Positions 51,778 to 58,522 of a stretch of 64,000 nucleotides of DNA are shown piece after piece (the first letter of the stretch is position 1; the number at the start of each line of letters is the position of its first letter). The notes beneath the pieces were generated by a model. The model was not told the DNA's origin and made no database searches. It saw only the letters and a list, made by a program, of their open reading frames with translations. This DNA is from Georgenia_A wangjunii (GTDB lineage: Bacteria; Actinomycetota; Actinomycetes; Actinomycetales; Actinomycetaceae): the NCBI RefSeq assembly GCF_036421915.1, contig NZ_JAZGOM010000007.1. One strand, written 5' to 3'. The translations under genes and the position numbers were made by a program.

Positions 51778-52617
51778 GTGCCCCTGATCGAGATCACCGC
51801 CGCCGACGACGACCGCCTCGCCGACTACCTGCGCCTCACCGACGTCGCCCTGCGGCGCAAGCTCGAGACCGAGCGCGGCCTGTACATGGCGGAGAGCGCC
51901 AACGTCATCCGGCGGGCGGTGGCTGCCGGGCACCGACCGCGGTCCTTCCTCATGGCACCCCGCTGGGTGGAGTCCATGGCCGGCGTCATCGCCGACGCGT
52001 GCGGAGCGGCCGACGGCGGCGTCGAGGTTCCCGTCTTCGTCGCGGAGGAGGACCTGCTGCGCGAGATCACCGGCTTCCACCTCCACCGGGGCGCGCTCGC
52101 CGCGATGCACCGGCCGGCCCTTCGCCCCGTGGACGAGGTGCTCGCGGCGGCCCGCGGCGGCGCGGGCGCGCGTCGCGTCGCGGTGCTCGAGGACATCGTC
52201 GACCACACGAACGTCGGCGCGATGTTCCGCAGCGCCGCCGCGCTCGGGGTGGACGCGGTCCTCGTCACCCCGCGCTGCGCCGACCCGCTCTACCGGCGCT
52301 CGGTGCGGGTCTCGATGGGCACGGTGTTCCAGGTGCCGTGGACGCGGCTGACGAGCTGGCCCGGCGAGGCGGCGCGGCTCAAGGAGGCGGGGTTCACCGT
52401 CGCGGCCCTCGCGCTGTCGGACGACTCGGTGACGATCGACGAGTTCGTCCAGCAGGGCCACGAGAAGGTCGCCATGGTCCTCGGGACCGAGGGGCACGGG
52501 CTGGCGCCCTCGACGCTCGCGGCTGCCGACGCGGTCGTGCGCATCCCCATGGCCGGCGGGGTGGACTCGCTCAACGTAGCCGCGGCGTCGGCGGTCGTCT
52601 TCTACGCGACGCGCTGA
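51778..52617 (+). CDS. SpoU/TrmH family RNA 2'-O-methyltransferase
   Basis: 279-residue SPOUT enzyme. An N-terminal substrate-binding region is followed by the knotted domain with DHTNVGAMFRSAAALGVDAVL (motif 1), VLGTEGHGLAPSTL (motif 2) and IPMAGGVDSLNVAAASAVVFY (motif 3). The GTG at 51778 is chosen. AAGAAT 6 nt upstream could be a -10 box of a leaderless message. It methylates rRNA or tRNA ribose; the target nucleotide is not evident. Confidence 0.9.
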   Translation: MPLIEITAADDDRLADYLRLTDVALRRKLETERGLYMAESANVIRRAVAAGHRPRSFLMAPRWVESMAGVIADACGAADGGVEVPVFVAEEDLLREITGFHLHRGALAAMHRPALRPVDEVLAAARGGAGARRVAVLEDIVDHTNVGAMFRSAAALGVDAVLVTPRCADPLYRRSVRVSMGTVFQVPWTRLTSWPGEAARLKEAGFTVAALALSDDSVTIDEFVQQGHEKVAMVLGTEGHGLAPSTLAAADAVVRIPMAGGVDSLNVAAASAVVFYATR

Positions 52618-52670
52618 CGCCCGGCCCCTTGCGCCCCTGCTCGTGGCGCAAACTAACCGGCCGAGAACTC

Positions 52671-52700
52671 TTGCGAAGCAGGAGGCGCGACCCTCATAGT
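52671..52700 (+). promoter_or_regulatory. Promoter TTGCGA-N18-CATAGT with overlapping inverted repeat
   Basis: -35 TTGCGA (52671-52676) and -10 CATAGT (52695-52700) precede the gene at 52739. CTCATAG (52693-52699), overlapping the -10, is matched by CTATGAG (52721-52727) ahead of the start codon, so the same bases may be an operator or part of a hairpin. Confidence 0.4.
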
Positions 52701-52738
52701 GTGACGACACGCACTTCCCCCTATGAGAGTGGGTTCGC

Positions 52739-53101
52739 ATGTCGAGGCACGCAGCGTTGATCGCCACCTGGTCGCATCCCGTCCCCGGCCGCGAGGCCGC
52801 CGCGCTCAAGGCGTTCCAGAACAGCCAGTCCTTCTGGCAGCGACTCGCTGATGAGGGAAAGTGCAGCAAGCCCCTGGTCTGGATGAAGGCCGACGCGTCG
52901 AGCGGCATCTCGATAGTCGAAGGAGACGCGGAGGCGCTGAACGCCATCATCGAGTCCGACGAGTACGAGAAGGTCAATGACGAGGCCAATCTCGTCGTCC
53001 AGGACTTCAAGCGCAGCCTCTACCACGGCGGATCGTCCGACGAGGTAGGCCACATCATGAAGAACTGGCGCGCGGCAGCCGAGGAGCTCGGCATCGTCTG
53101 A
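52739..53101 (+). CDS. Small protein of unknown function
   Basis: 120 residues, unrecognised. The start HAALIATWSHPVPGREAAAL, then FWQRLADEGKCSKPLVWMKA, and SGISIVEGDAEALNAIIESDE resemble an alpha+beta barrel (EthD/dimeric ferredoxin-like) arrangement, but this is only a shape impression. It stands alone with its own promoter between two RNA methyltransferase genes. Codons are less GC-biased than in its neighbours, suggesting later arrival. Confidence 0.7.
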   Translation: MSRHAALIATWSHPVPGREAAALKAFQNSQSFWQRLADEGKCSKPLVWMKADASSGISIVEGDAEALNAIIESDEYEKVNDEANLVVQDFKRSLYHGGSSDEVGHIMKNWRAAAEELGIV

Positions 53102-53117
53102 GCTTCACGCGAGCTCC

Positions 53118-53174
53118 AGCAGCGTCACCGAACGCCCGGCCGAGTACAGCTAGAAGGCGTTCCTCGGCGCTGCT
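53118..53174. terminator. Nested inverted repeat between convergent genes
   Basis: AGCAGCG (53118-53124) pairs with CGCTGCT (53168-53174), and inside it GAACGCC (53130-53136) pairs with GGCGTTC (53156-53162). It fills the space between two convergent genes and overlaps the last bases of trmL. A bidirectional terminator is likely. Confidence 0.5.
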
Positions 53175-53643
53175 ACCGACCGCCCGCGTACTCGTGCTGG
53201 CGCCACGCCTCGTAAACGGCGATGGCCGCGGAGTTCGAGAGGTTCATCGAGCGCACGCCCGGCACCATGGGGATCCGCACGCGTGCGGTGACCCGGGGGT
53301 GGGCGAGGACCTCGGCGGGCAGCCCGGTCGGCTCGGGGCCGAAGAGGAGGCCGTCGCCCGGCGCGTACTCGACCTGCGCGAAGCTCGTCGTCGCCTGCCC
53401 GGTGAACGCGTAGAGCTGCCCGGGCACGGCCGTGAGGGCCGCCTCGAGATGGGGATGGACGACGACGCGGGCGAGGTCGTGGTAGTCGAGGCCGGCGCGG
53501 CGCAGGTTGGCGTCGCTGAGGTCGAAGCCGAGCGGCTCGACGAGGTGGAGGCTCGCGCCCGTGCACGCGACCATCCGGATGGCGTTCCCGGTGTTCGGCG
53601 GGATCCGGGGCTCGTAGAAGATGACGTGGAACACGGGCGTCAT
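53173..53643 (-). CDS. trmL: tRNA (cytidine/uridine-34-2'-O)-methyltransferase TrmL
   Basis: 156-residue minimal SPOUT methyltransferase that modifies the wobble ribose of tRNA-Leu. FYEPRIPPNTGNAIRMVACTG (start motif), LVEPLGFDLSD, LLFGPEPTGLP and IPMVPGVRSMNLSNSAAIAVY. Usual length. The ATG at 53643 is the only start that keeps the family N-terminus (FHVIFYEP). Confidence 0.94.
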   Translation of the reverse strand: MTPVFHVIFYEPRIPPNTGNAIRMVACTGASLHLVEPLGFDLSDANLRRAGLDYHDLARVVVHPHLEAALTAVPGQLYAFTGQATTSFAQVEYAPGDGLLFGPEPTGLPAEVLAHPRVTARVRIPMVPGVRSMNLSNSAAIAVYEAWRQHEYAGGR

Positions 53644-53751
53644 CGTGCCAGCCCGCGAGCCCCCGGACCGCACCGGCTCGGCGGGCGGGCGGCTCCGTGA
53701 GAGGCGACATATCCTCACGGGACCGCACGCGTCGACCCTGGAGCCCACTTC

Positions 53752-54198
53752 ATGCCTGCGATCGGCCCCCTGCTCAAGACCGCCATGCGCCTCGGCCCGG
53801 TGGCGTACCCCCTCGTCAAGAAGGCGCTCGAGGCGGCGCGGAACAACCCGGAGCTCCTCCGCGTCGGGGAGGACCTCCTCAACCGGTTCACCAAGGCTCG
53901 CGCGAGCCGGTCGAAGCCCGAGAGCCTGCGGCGCAGCGCCGCCGTGCTGCGCGCTCAGGCCCAGCGCTTGCGCGCCGCCGCGACGTCCCCCGAGGACCTC
54001 GCGCGCGCCGAGCGCTGGCTCCGGCAGGTGGACAAGGTCGAGGCGGGCATCGACCTCATGGCCGTCCACACCGGCAAGAAGCAGCACCGTGACGCCGCCA
54101 TCATCGAGAAGCGGGTGGACGCCCTCTTCGCCGAGATCCTCACCGCGACCGTCGACGACGACGAGGACGGCGCCCCCGCCCGGCCGCAGCTCACCTGA
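53752..54198 (+). CDS. Small helical protein of unknown function
   Basis: 148 residues, almost all helical and rich in Ala, Arg, Lys and Leu, with an acidic C-terminus (DDDEDGAP). IGPLLKTAMRLGPVAYPLVKKAL begins the protein; charged helices with heptad-like spacing follow (AAVLRAQAQRLRAAA). No family recognised. A TATCCT box lies at 53710-53715. It is divergent from trmL. Confidence 0.75.
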   Translation: MPAIGPLLKTAMRLGPVAYPLVKKALEAARNNPELLRVGEDLLNRFTKARASRSKPESLRRSAAVLRAQAQRLRAAATSPEDLARAERWLRQVDKVEAGIDLMAVHTGKKQHRDAAIIEKRVDALFAEILTATVDDDEDGAPARPQLT

Positions 54199-54230
54199 GC
54201 CGCCGCGGCCGGGCAGACAGGCAGACAGGC

Positions 54231-54827
54231 TCAGCCGACGTCCATCCCCAGTCCCTCGACGACCTCGACTCCCGGCAGGGTGACGAGGACCTCGCCGGGC
54301 ACGAGGAGCTTCGAGCGGCGCACGCCGCTGCCGATGATCGCCGGGCCGTGCGCGACGCGCGCGTCGGCGAGGATCCGCCAGTCCCGGGGGAGGCCGATCG
54401 GGGTGATGCCCCCGAACTCCATCCCCGAGTCGGTCACTGCCTCGGCGGTCGGCAGGAACGAGGCCTTGCGCACGTCGAGGAGCCTGCGCACCACCGTGTT
54501 GACGTCCGCCCGGGTGGTCGCGCGCACGACGGCGGCCGCCACGCGCTGCTCCCCGGCCCGCTTGCCGGCCACGAGCACGCAGTTGGCCGACGCCTCGAGC
54601 GGGAGCGCGTAGGCCTCGGTCATCGCGGCGGTGTCGGCGTGCTCAGGATCGATCTCCGCGACGAGCACCTGCTCGGCGACGCCGGGGTCGAGCCGCCGCA
54701 GCGCCTCGGTCACGGGGGCGGCCAGGAGGTCCTCACGCCCCAGCGCCGGGACCCACTGGAGCGTGCCGAAGGCGACGGTGTCGGTGGTGCCGAGGACCGC
54801 CGTCGGCTCCTCCGCGGGGGTGCTCAC
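54231..54827 (-). CDS. YbaK/EbsC family aminoacyl-tRNA deacylase
   Basis: 198 residues with the YbaK/ProX fold: ANCVLVAGKRAGEQRVAAAVV (conserved Lys), LLDVRKASFLPTAEA, and FGGITPIGLP with the substrate-loop Gly-Gly-x-x-Pro. It probably hydrolyses mischarged tRNA such as Cys-tRNA-Pro or Ala-tRNA-Pro. The GTG start overlaps the stop of the PEBP gene, so the two are co-transcribed. Confidence 0.9.
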   Translation of the reverse strand: MSTPAEEPTAVLGTTDTVAFGTLQWVPALGREDLLAAPVTEALRRLDPGVAEQVLVAEIDPEHADTAAMTEAYALPLEASANCVLVAGKRAGEQRVAAAVVRATTRADVNTVVRRLLDVRKASFLPTAEAVTDSGMEFGGITPIGLPRDWRILADARVAHGPAIIGSGVRRSKLLVPGEVLVTLPGVEVVEGLGMDVG

Positions 54828-55351
54828 TGCTGGAAGGTCGGCGCGATGACCGCGCGGGCCAGCGTGTGGAACACGGCGGTGAAGGCGACCTTGGTCGGGC
54901 TGTCGTCCGGGTCGAGCTCGAGCGTGTCGACGTCGAGGGCGTGCACGGCGAAGTAGTAGCGGTGCGGGCGGTCACCGGCCGGGGGAGCGGCCCCGGTGTA
55001 GTCGTACCCGCCGCCGTCGTTGCGGACGTGGAACGCCGCGCCGGGGAGCATGAGGTCGCTCTGGCCGTCGCCCTGCTCGAAGGAGGTGACGTCGCTCGCG
55101 ACGTCGACGACCGTCCAGTGCCAGAAGCCGGCCGGCGTGGGGGCGTCGGGGTCGAAGCAGCTGACGAGGAAGCTCTGCGTCTCGGCCGGGAAGCCCGACC
55201 AGCTCAGCTGCGGGGAGACGTTGCCGCCCTCCGCGCTGTGCTCGGACGGCATGGGCTCGCCGTGCGTCACGTCCTCGCTCGTCAGCGTGAACGTCGGGAC
55301 CTGGGGGAGCAGCTCGTAGGGGTCGGGGGCGGTGGGGCGCTTGAGGTCCAT
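54824..55351 (-). CDS. YbhB/YbcL family (PEBP-like) protein
   Basis: 175-residue phosphatidylethanolamine-binding-protein family member without a signal peptide, so cytoplasmic. NVSPQLSWSGFPAETQSF and FDPDAPTPAGFWHWTVVD are the conserved ligand-pocket motifs, with YDYTGAAPPAGDRPHRYYF following. AGGAGG precedes the ATG by 7 nt. Biochemical role unknown for the bacterial family. Confidence 0.92.
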   Translation of the reverse strand: MDLKRPTAPDPYELLPQVPTFTLTSEDVTHGEPMPSEHSAEGGNVSPQLSWSGFPAETQSFLVSCFDPDAPTPAGFWHWTVVDVASDVTSFEQGDGQSDLMLPGAAFHVRNDGGGYDYTGAAPPAGDRPHRYYFAVHALDVDTLELDPDDSPTKVAFTAVFHTLARAVIAPTFQQ

Positions 55352-55568
55352 CGATTCCTCCTGGTGTCGGGGCTGCGGTGCCGGCGGGCCCGCGGACGAG
55401 CGCGGGTGCGCGCGTGCCTCGGTCGGCGTCAGGGTCCAACCTACGCACCGGTCGCCCGCAGTCGCACGGCGCCGCTCGCGGACGAGGCAGCCCGCGGGGG
55501 CGGCGCGGCCGTCCGGCGAGCTGGCCGGGCGGGTCGGGGGTGTGGCGCGAGGAGGGGCGACGGGGTCG

Positions 55569-55588
55569 ATGTCGGTGCCCACCGACAT
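55569..55588. promoter_or_regulatory. Perfect 20-bp palindrome upstream of the imuA' promoter
   Basis: ATGTCGGTG (55569-55577) and CACCGACAT (55580-55588) form a perfect inverted repeat with a CC centre. It lies 76 bp upstream of the SOS box and does not match it. Candidate operator of an unidentified regulator. Confidence 0.4.
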
Positions 55589-55663
55589 GCTCGGGGCGTC
55601 GTCCACATCCGACGCGCCGACCGTTTGACACCGGCGGGGCGCGGTCGTTCACTTGGAGAGATG

Positions 55664-55679
55664 TCGAACGTACGTTCGA
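55664..55679. promoter_or_regulatory. LexA (SOS) box of imuA'-imuB
   Basis: TCGAACGTACGTTCGA is a perfect 16-bp palindrome and full match to the actinobacterial SOS box TCGAACRNNYGTTYGA. It lies 40 nt before the imuA' ATG and just downstream of the likely promoter (TTGACA at 55625), so LexA would block transcription until DNA damage. Confidence 0.92.
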
Positions 55680-55718
55680 ATATTGATCATCCGGTCGCCC
55701 GGGGAGGAGGTGCGGAGC

Positions 55719-56822
55719 ATGAGCGTCGAGGCGCCGTACCGTGCCCCCGAGCGCGAGGTGGAACAGGCCGCCGAGGACGCGGCCGACCCGGACGGACGGC
55801 GCGCTCGAAGCCGGCCCGCGCAACGCCTCGTGGACCAGCACGAGCGGATCGCGGCTGCGCGCCAGGCGTTGCAGCGGGCAGAGACGGCGGCGGGGATGCG
55901 GACCAGGCTCACCGGTCCGACGGCGCTGCGCCCCACGGGTCAGGACGGGCCGACGGGGAGGGGAGCCGGGGAGGTCGCCGTGCGCGACCGCCGCTCGTCA
56001 CCGGTGGATGGCCCGGCGTCGGAGGAGCACCGGTCGCCGGCTGGGGACACGTCAGCCGCCGGGGGGTACCCGTCGTCGGTCGGCGAGGACCACCTGCCGG
56101 TCCCGCGCGCGCTCCTCCCGCTCTTCCCCGGCGGGGGCGTGCGGCGCGGGAGCGTGGTGCAGGTCGCCGGGTCGACGTCGCTGCTCCTGGCCCTCGCCGC
56201 CGCCGCGGCGCAGGACGGTGCCTGGAGCGCACTCGCGGCCATGCCCGACGTCGGGCTGCAGGCGGCCGCCGAGGCCGGGCTCGCCCTCGAGCGCGTCGTC
56301 ATGGTGCCCCGCCCGGGGCCCGACGCCCCGGCGGTCCTCGGCGCGCTCGTCGACGGGTTCGACATCCTCGTCGTCGGCGACTGCCGGGCGCTGACCGACC
56401 GGGACCGCCGGCTCCTCGTCTCACGGCTGCGTACCCGCGAGGCCGTCCTGCTCAGCACCCGGCCCTGGCCGGGGAGCGACCTCGTCCTCGAGGCCGAGCA
56501 CGTGCTCGAGGCGGGACGCCTGCCGGGCGCGGGGGACCGGTCTGTCCTGGGCGGCGGGCACGCCGCCCCCGGTGCGGGTGGTGTCGAGGTGGCGCTCGGG
56601 ACCCCACGTCGCCGGGAGGTGGCGGTCCGGGTCCGCGGCCGGGGGGCAGGAGGCCGCGGCGGGCAGGTGAGGGTGAGCGTCGGCGTGGGCGGCCTCGAGG
56701 CCGTGCCAGCCGGGGGTCTCGTGAGCGCCGGGGGCCTCGAGTCCGTGCCCGTGGGGGGCCTGCGCCCGGTCGGGGCGGTCCGCGGGAGTGCCGACCTCGT
56801 GCCCGAGCTCCGGGCGGTGTGA
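55719..56822 (+). CDS. imuA': Mutasome protein ImuA'
   Basis: 367-residue RecA-like accessory protein of the ImuA'-ImuB-DnaE2 translesion complex (Rv3395c counterpart). The central domain has VPRALLPLFPGGGVRRGSVV (degenerate P-loop region) and FDILVVGDCRALTDRDRRLL. The C-terminus is Gly/Val-rich with repeated GGL units. An upstream ATG at 55653 lies before the SOS box; GGGGAGGAGG 8 nt before the ATG at 55719 supports the latter. imuB starts one base after its stop. Confidence 0.88.
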   Translation: MSVEAPYRAPEREVEQAAEDAADPDGRRARSRPAQRLVDQHERIAAARQALQRAETAAGMRTRLTGPTALRPTGQDGPTGRGAGEVAVRDRRSSPVDGPASEEHRSPAGDTSAAGGYPSSVGEDHLPVPRALLPLFPGGGVRRGSVVQVAGSTSLLLALAAAAAQDGAWSALAAMPDVGLQAAAEAGLALERVVMVPRPGPDAPAVLGALVDGFDILVVGDCRALTDRDRRLLVSRLRTREAVLLSTRPWPGSDLVLEAEHVLEAGRLPGAGDRSVLGGGHAAPGAGGVEVALGTPRRREVAVRVRGRGAGGRGGQVRVSVGVGGLEAVPAGGLVSAGGLESVPVGGLRPVGAVRGSADLVPELRAV

Positions 56823-56823
56823 G

Positions 56824-58410
56824 GTGGTGCTGCCTGACGTCCTCGAGCTGCCCGGCACCCTGCGCCGCGTCGCGCTGTGGGTCCCGGACTGGCCCGTCGC
56901 CGCGGCCGTGGCCGAGGGCCTGGTCGGAGCCCACGAGCCGGTGGCCGTCCACGACGGCCGCGGCGTCGTCGTCGCCTCCGCCCAGGCGCGCGCCCAGGGG
57001 GTCCGGCGCGGCATGCGGCGGCGCAGCGCCCAGGGCGCGTGCCCCGAGCTCGTGCTCCTCGCCGTCGACGACGCGCGGGACGCGCGCGCCTTCGAGCCGG
57101 TGGTCCAGGCCGTGGAAGAGGTCGTGGCCGGGGTGGAGGTGGCACGCCCCGGCGTCCTCCTCATGGCCGCGCGCGGACCGAGCCGGCACGTGGGCTCGGA
57201 GGAGGCGCTCGCCGAGCTGCTCGTCGGGACGGTCGCCCAGGACAGCGGTGCAGAGTGCCAGGTGGGCATCGGTGACGGGCTCCTCACCGCCGTGCTCGCC
57301 GCCCGCGCCGCGGTCCTCGTCCCGCCGGGCGCCGAGGCCGCCGCCGCGTTCCTCGCTCCCCACGACGTGCGGGTCCTCGACTACGTGGCCGGGACCCGCC
57401 GCCTGCGCGAGGAGCTGGCGGACCTCACCGACCTCCTGCGGCGCCTCGGGCTGCGCTCGCTCGGCTCCCTCGCGTCCCTGCCCGCCGGCGACGTCGCGGC
57501 CCGCTTCGGCGCCCTGGGGATCCTCGCCCACCGGCTCGCCCGCGGGGGCGACCTGCGTCCCCCCGTGGTGCGCCGGCCCGAGCAGGACGTCGTCGTGCGC
57601 ACCGACCTCGACCCGCCGGCCGCGCGGGCCGACGTCGCCGCCTTCGCGGCGCGCGCGCTGGCGGAGGAGCTGGCCGAGCGCCTCCAGCGCCGCGGGGCGG
57701 TGTGCGGGCGGCTGTGCGTGCTCGCCCGCACGGAGGACGGCAGCGAGCTCGTGCGGACGTGGCGGCTCGACGGCGCCCCGAGCGCCGTCGAGCTCACCGA
57801 CCGGGTGCGCTGGCAGCTCGAGGGGTGGCTGAGCGGGCGCAGCGCCCGCCCGCCGAGCGCGCCCCTCGTCCGGCTCGAGCTCGCCGCCCAGGAGGTCAGC
57901 CCGGCCGGCACGGTGAGCGACGGGCTGTGGGGGCGCCGTGGGCGCGGCGAGGTCCAGGCGGAACGGGCGGTGCTGCGCGTGCAGGGCCTGCTCGGGGCGG
58001 AGGGCGTGCTCGTCCCCGTCCTCCAGGGAGGGCGCGACCCGCGGTCCCGCGTCCGGCTCGTCGCGTGGGGGGACGACGCCGCCCCGCTGCGCCGCCCCGA
58101 CGCCCCGTGGCCCGGTCAGATCCCCGCCCCCGCGCCGGCGACGGTCCCCGCCGAGCCGTGCGCCGTCGTCGTCCTCGACGCCGCGGGCCGGGAGGTGCGC
58201 GTCGACGCCCGGGGAAGGCTCAGCGCGCCGCCGGCCCGCGTGGGGGAGCGGGAGGTCGTGGGGTGGGACGGCCCGTGGCCGGTCGCCGAGCGGTGGTGGT
58301 CGCCCGACCGGAGGCGACGGGCCTGGCTGCAGGTGAGCGTGGCGGGAGCGCCCGCCCTCCTCCTCGCCCTGGCCGACGGCACGTGGTGGGTCGAGGGTGT
58401 CTACGACTGA
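56824..58410 (+). CDS. imuB: Y-family polymerase-like mutasome protein ImuB
   Basis: 528 residues, Rv3394c counterpart. It has the fold of DinB-type polymerases (LRRVALWVPDWPVAAAVAEG, SAQARAQGVRRGM, LTDLLRRLGLRSLGSLASLP) but no catalytic Ser-x-Asp-Glu. The equivalent stretch reads GVLLMAARGPSRHVG, so it is a non-catalytic adaptor that links DnaE2 and ImuA' to the sliding clamp. The clamp motif region reads TVSDGLWGRRG instead of QLxLWG. The GTG at 56824 follows imuA' by one base, so it shares the imuA' SOS promoter. Confidence 0.9.
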   Translation: MVLPDVLELPGTLRRVALWVPDWPVAAAVAEGLVGAHEPVAVHDGRGVVVASAQARAQGVRRGMRRRSAQGACPELVLLAVDDARDARAFEPVVQAVEEVVAGVEVARPGVLLMAARGPSRHVGSEEALAELLVGTVAQDSGAECQVGIGDGLLTAVLAARAAVLVPPGAEAAAAFLAPHDVRVLDYVAGTRRLREELADLTDLLRRLGLRSLGSLASLPAGDVAARFGALGILAHRLARGGDLRPPVVRRPEQDVVVRTDLDPPAARADVAAFAARALAEELAERLQRRGAVCGRLCVLARTEDGSELVRTWRLDGAPSAVELTDRVRWQLEGWLSGRSARPPSAPLVRLELAAQEVSPAGTVSDGLWGRRGRGEVQAERAVLRVQGLLGAEGVLVPVLQGGRDPRSRVRLVAWGDDAAPLRRPDAPWPGQIPAPAPATVPAEPCAVVVLDAAGREVRVDARGRLSAPPARVGEREVVGWDGPWPVAERWWSPDRRRRAWLQVSVAGAPALLLALADGTWWVEGVYD

Positions 58411-58522
58411 CGGCGTCGGGCCGGCCCCGCGAGGCGCGTCACCGGCGCCCGGTGCCGCGTCCGCCCGGCGCCGACGATCGGTGCCCGTGCCCGTGCACGC
58501 TCACGCCACCCTCGCGGCGCGC

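Larger units (their letters stand above)
55352..55718. other. Divergent region between the PEBP and imuA' genes
   Basis: 367 nt without a gene. It contains the perfect inverted repeat at 55569-55588, a TTGACA at 55625-55630 that may be the imuA' -35, and the SOS box at 55664-55679. No ORF here has coding signs. Confidence 0.6.
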
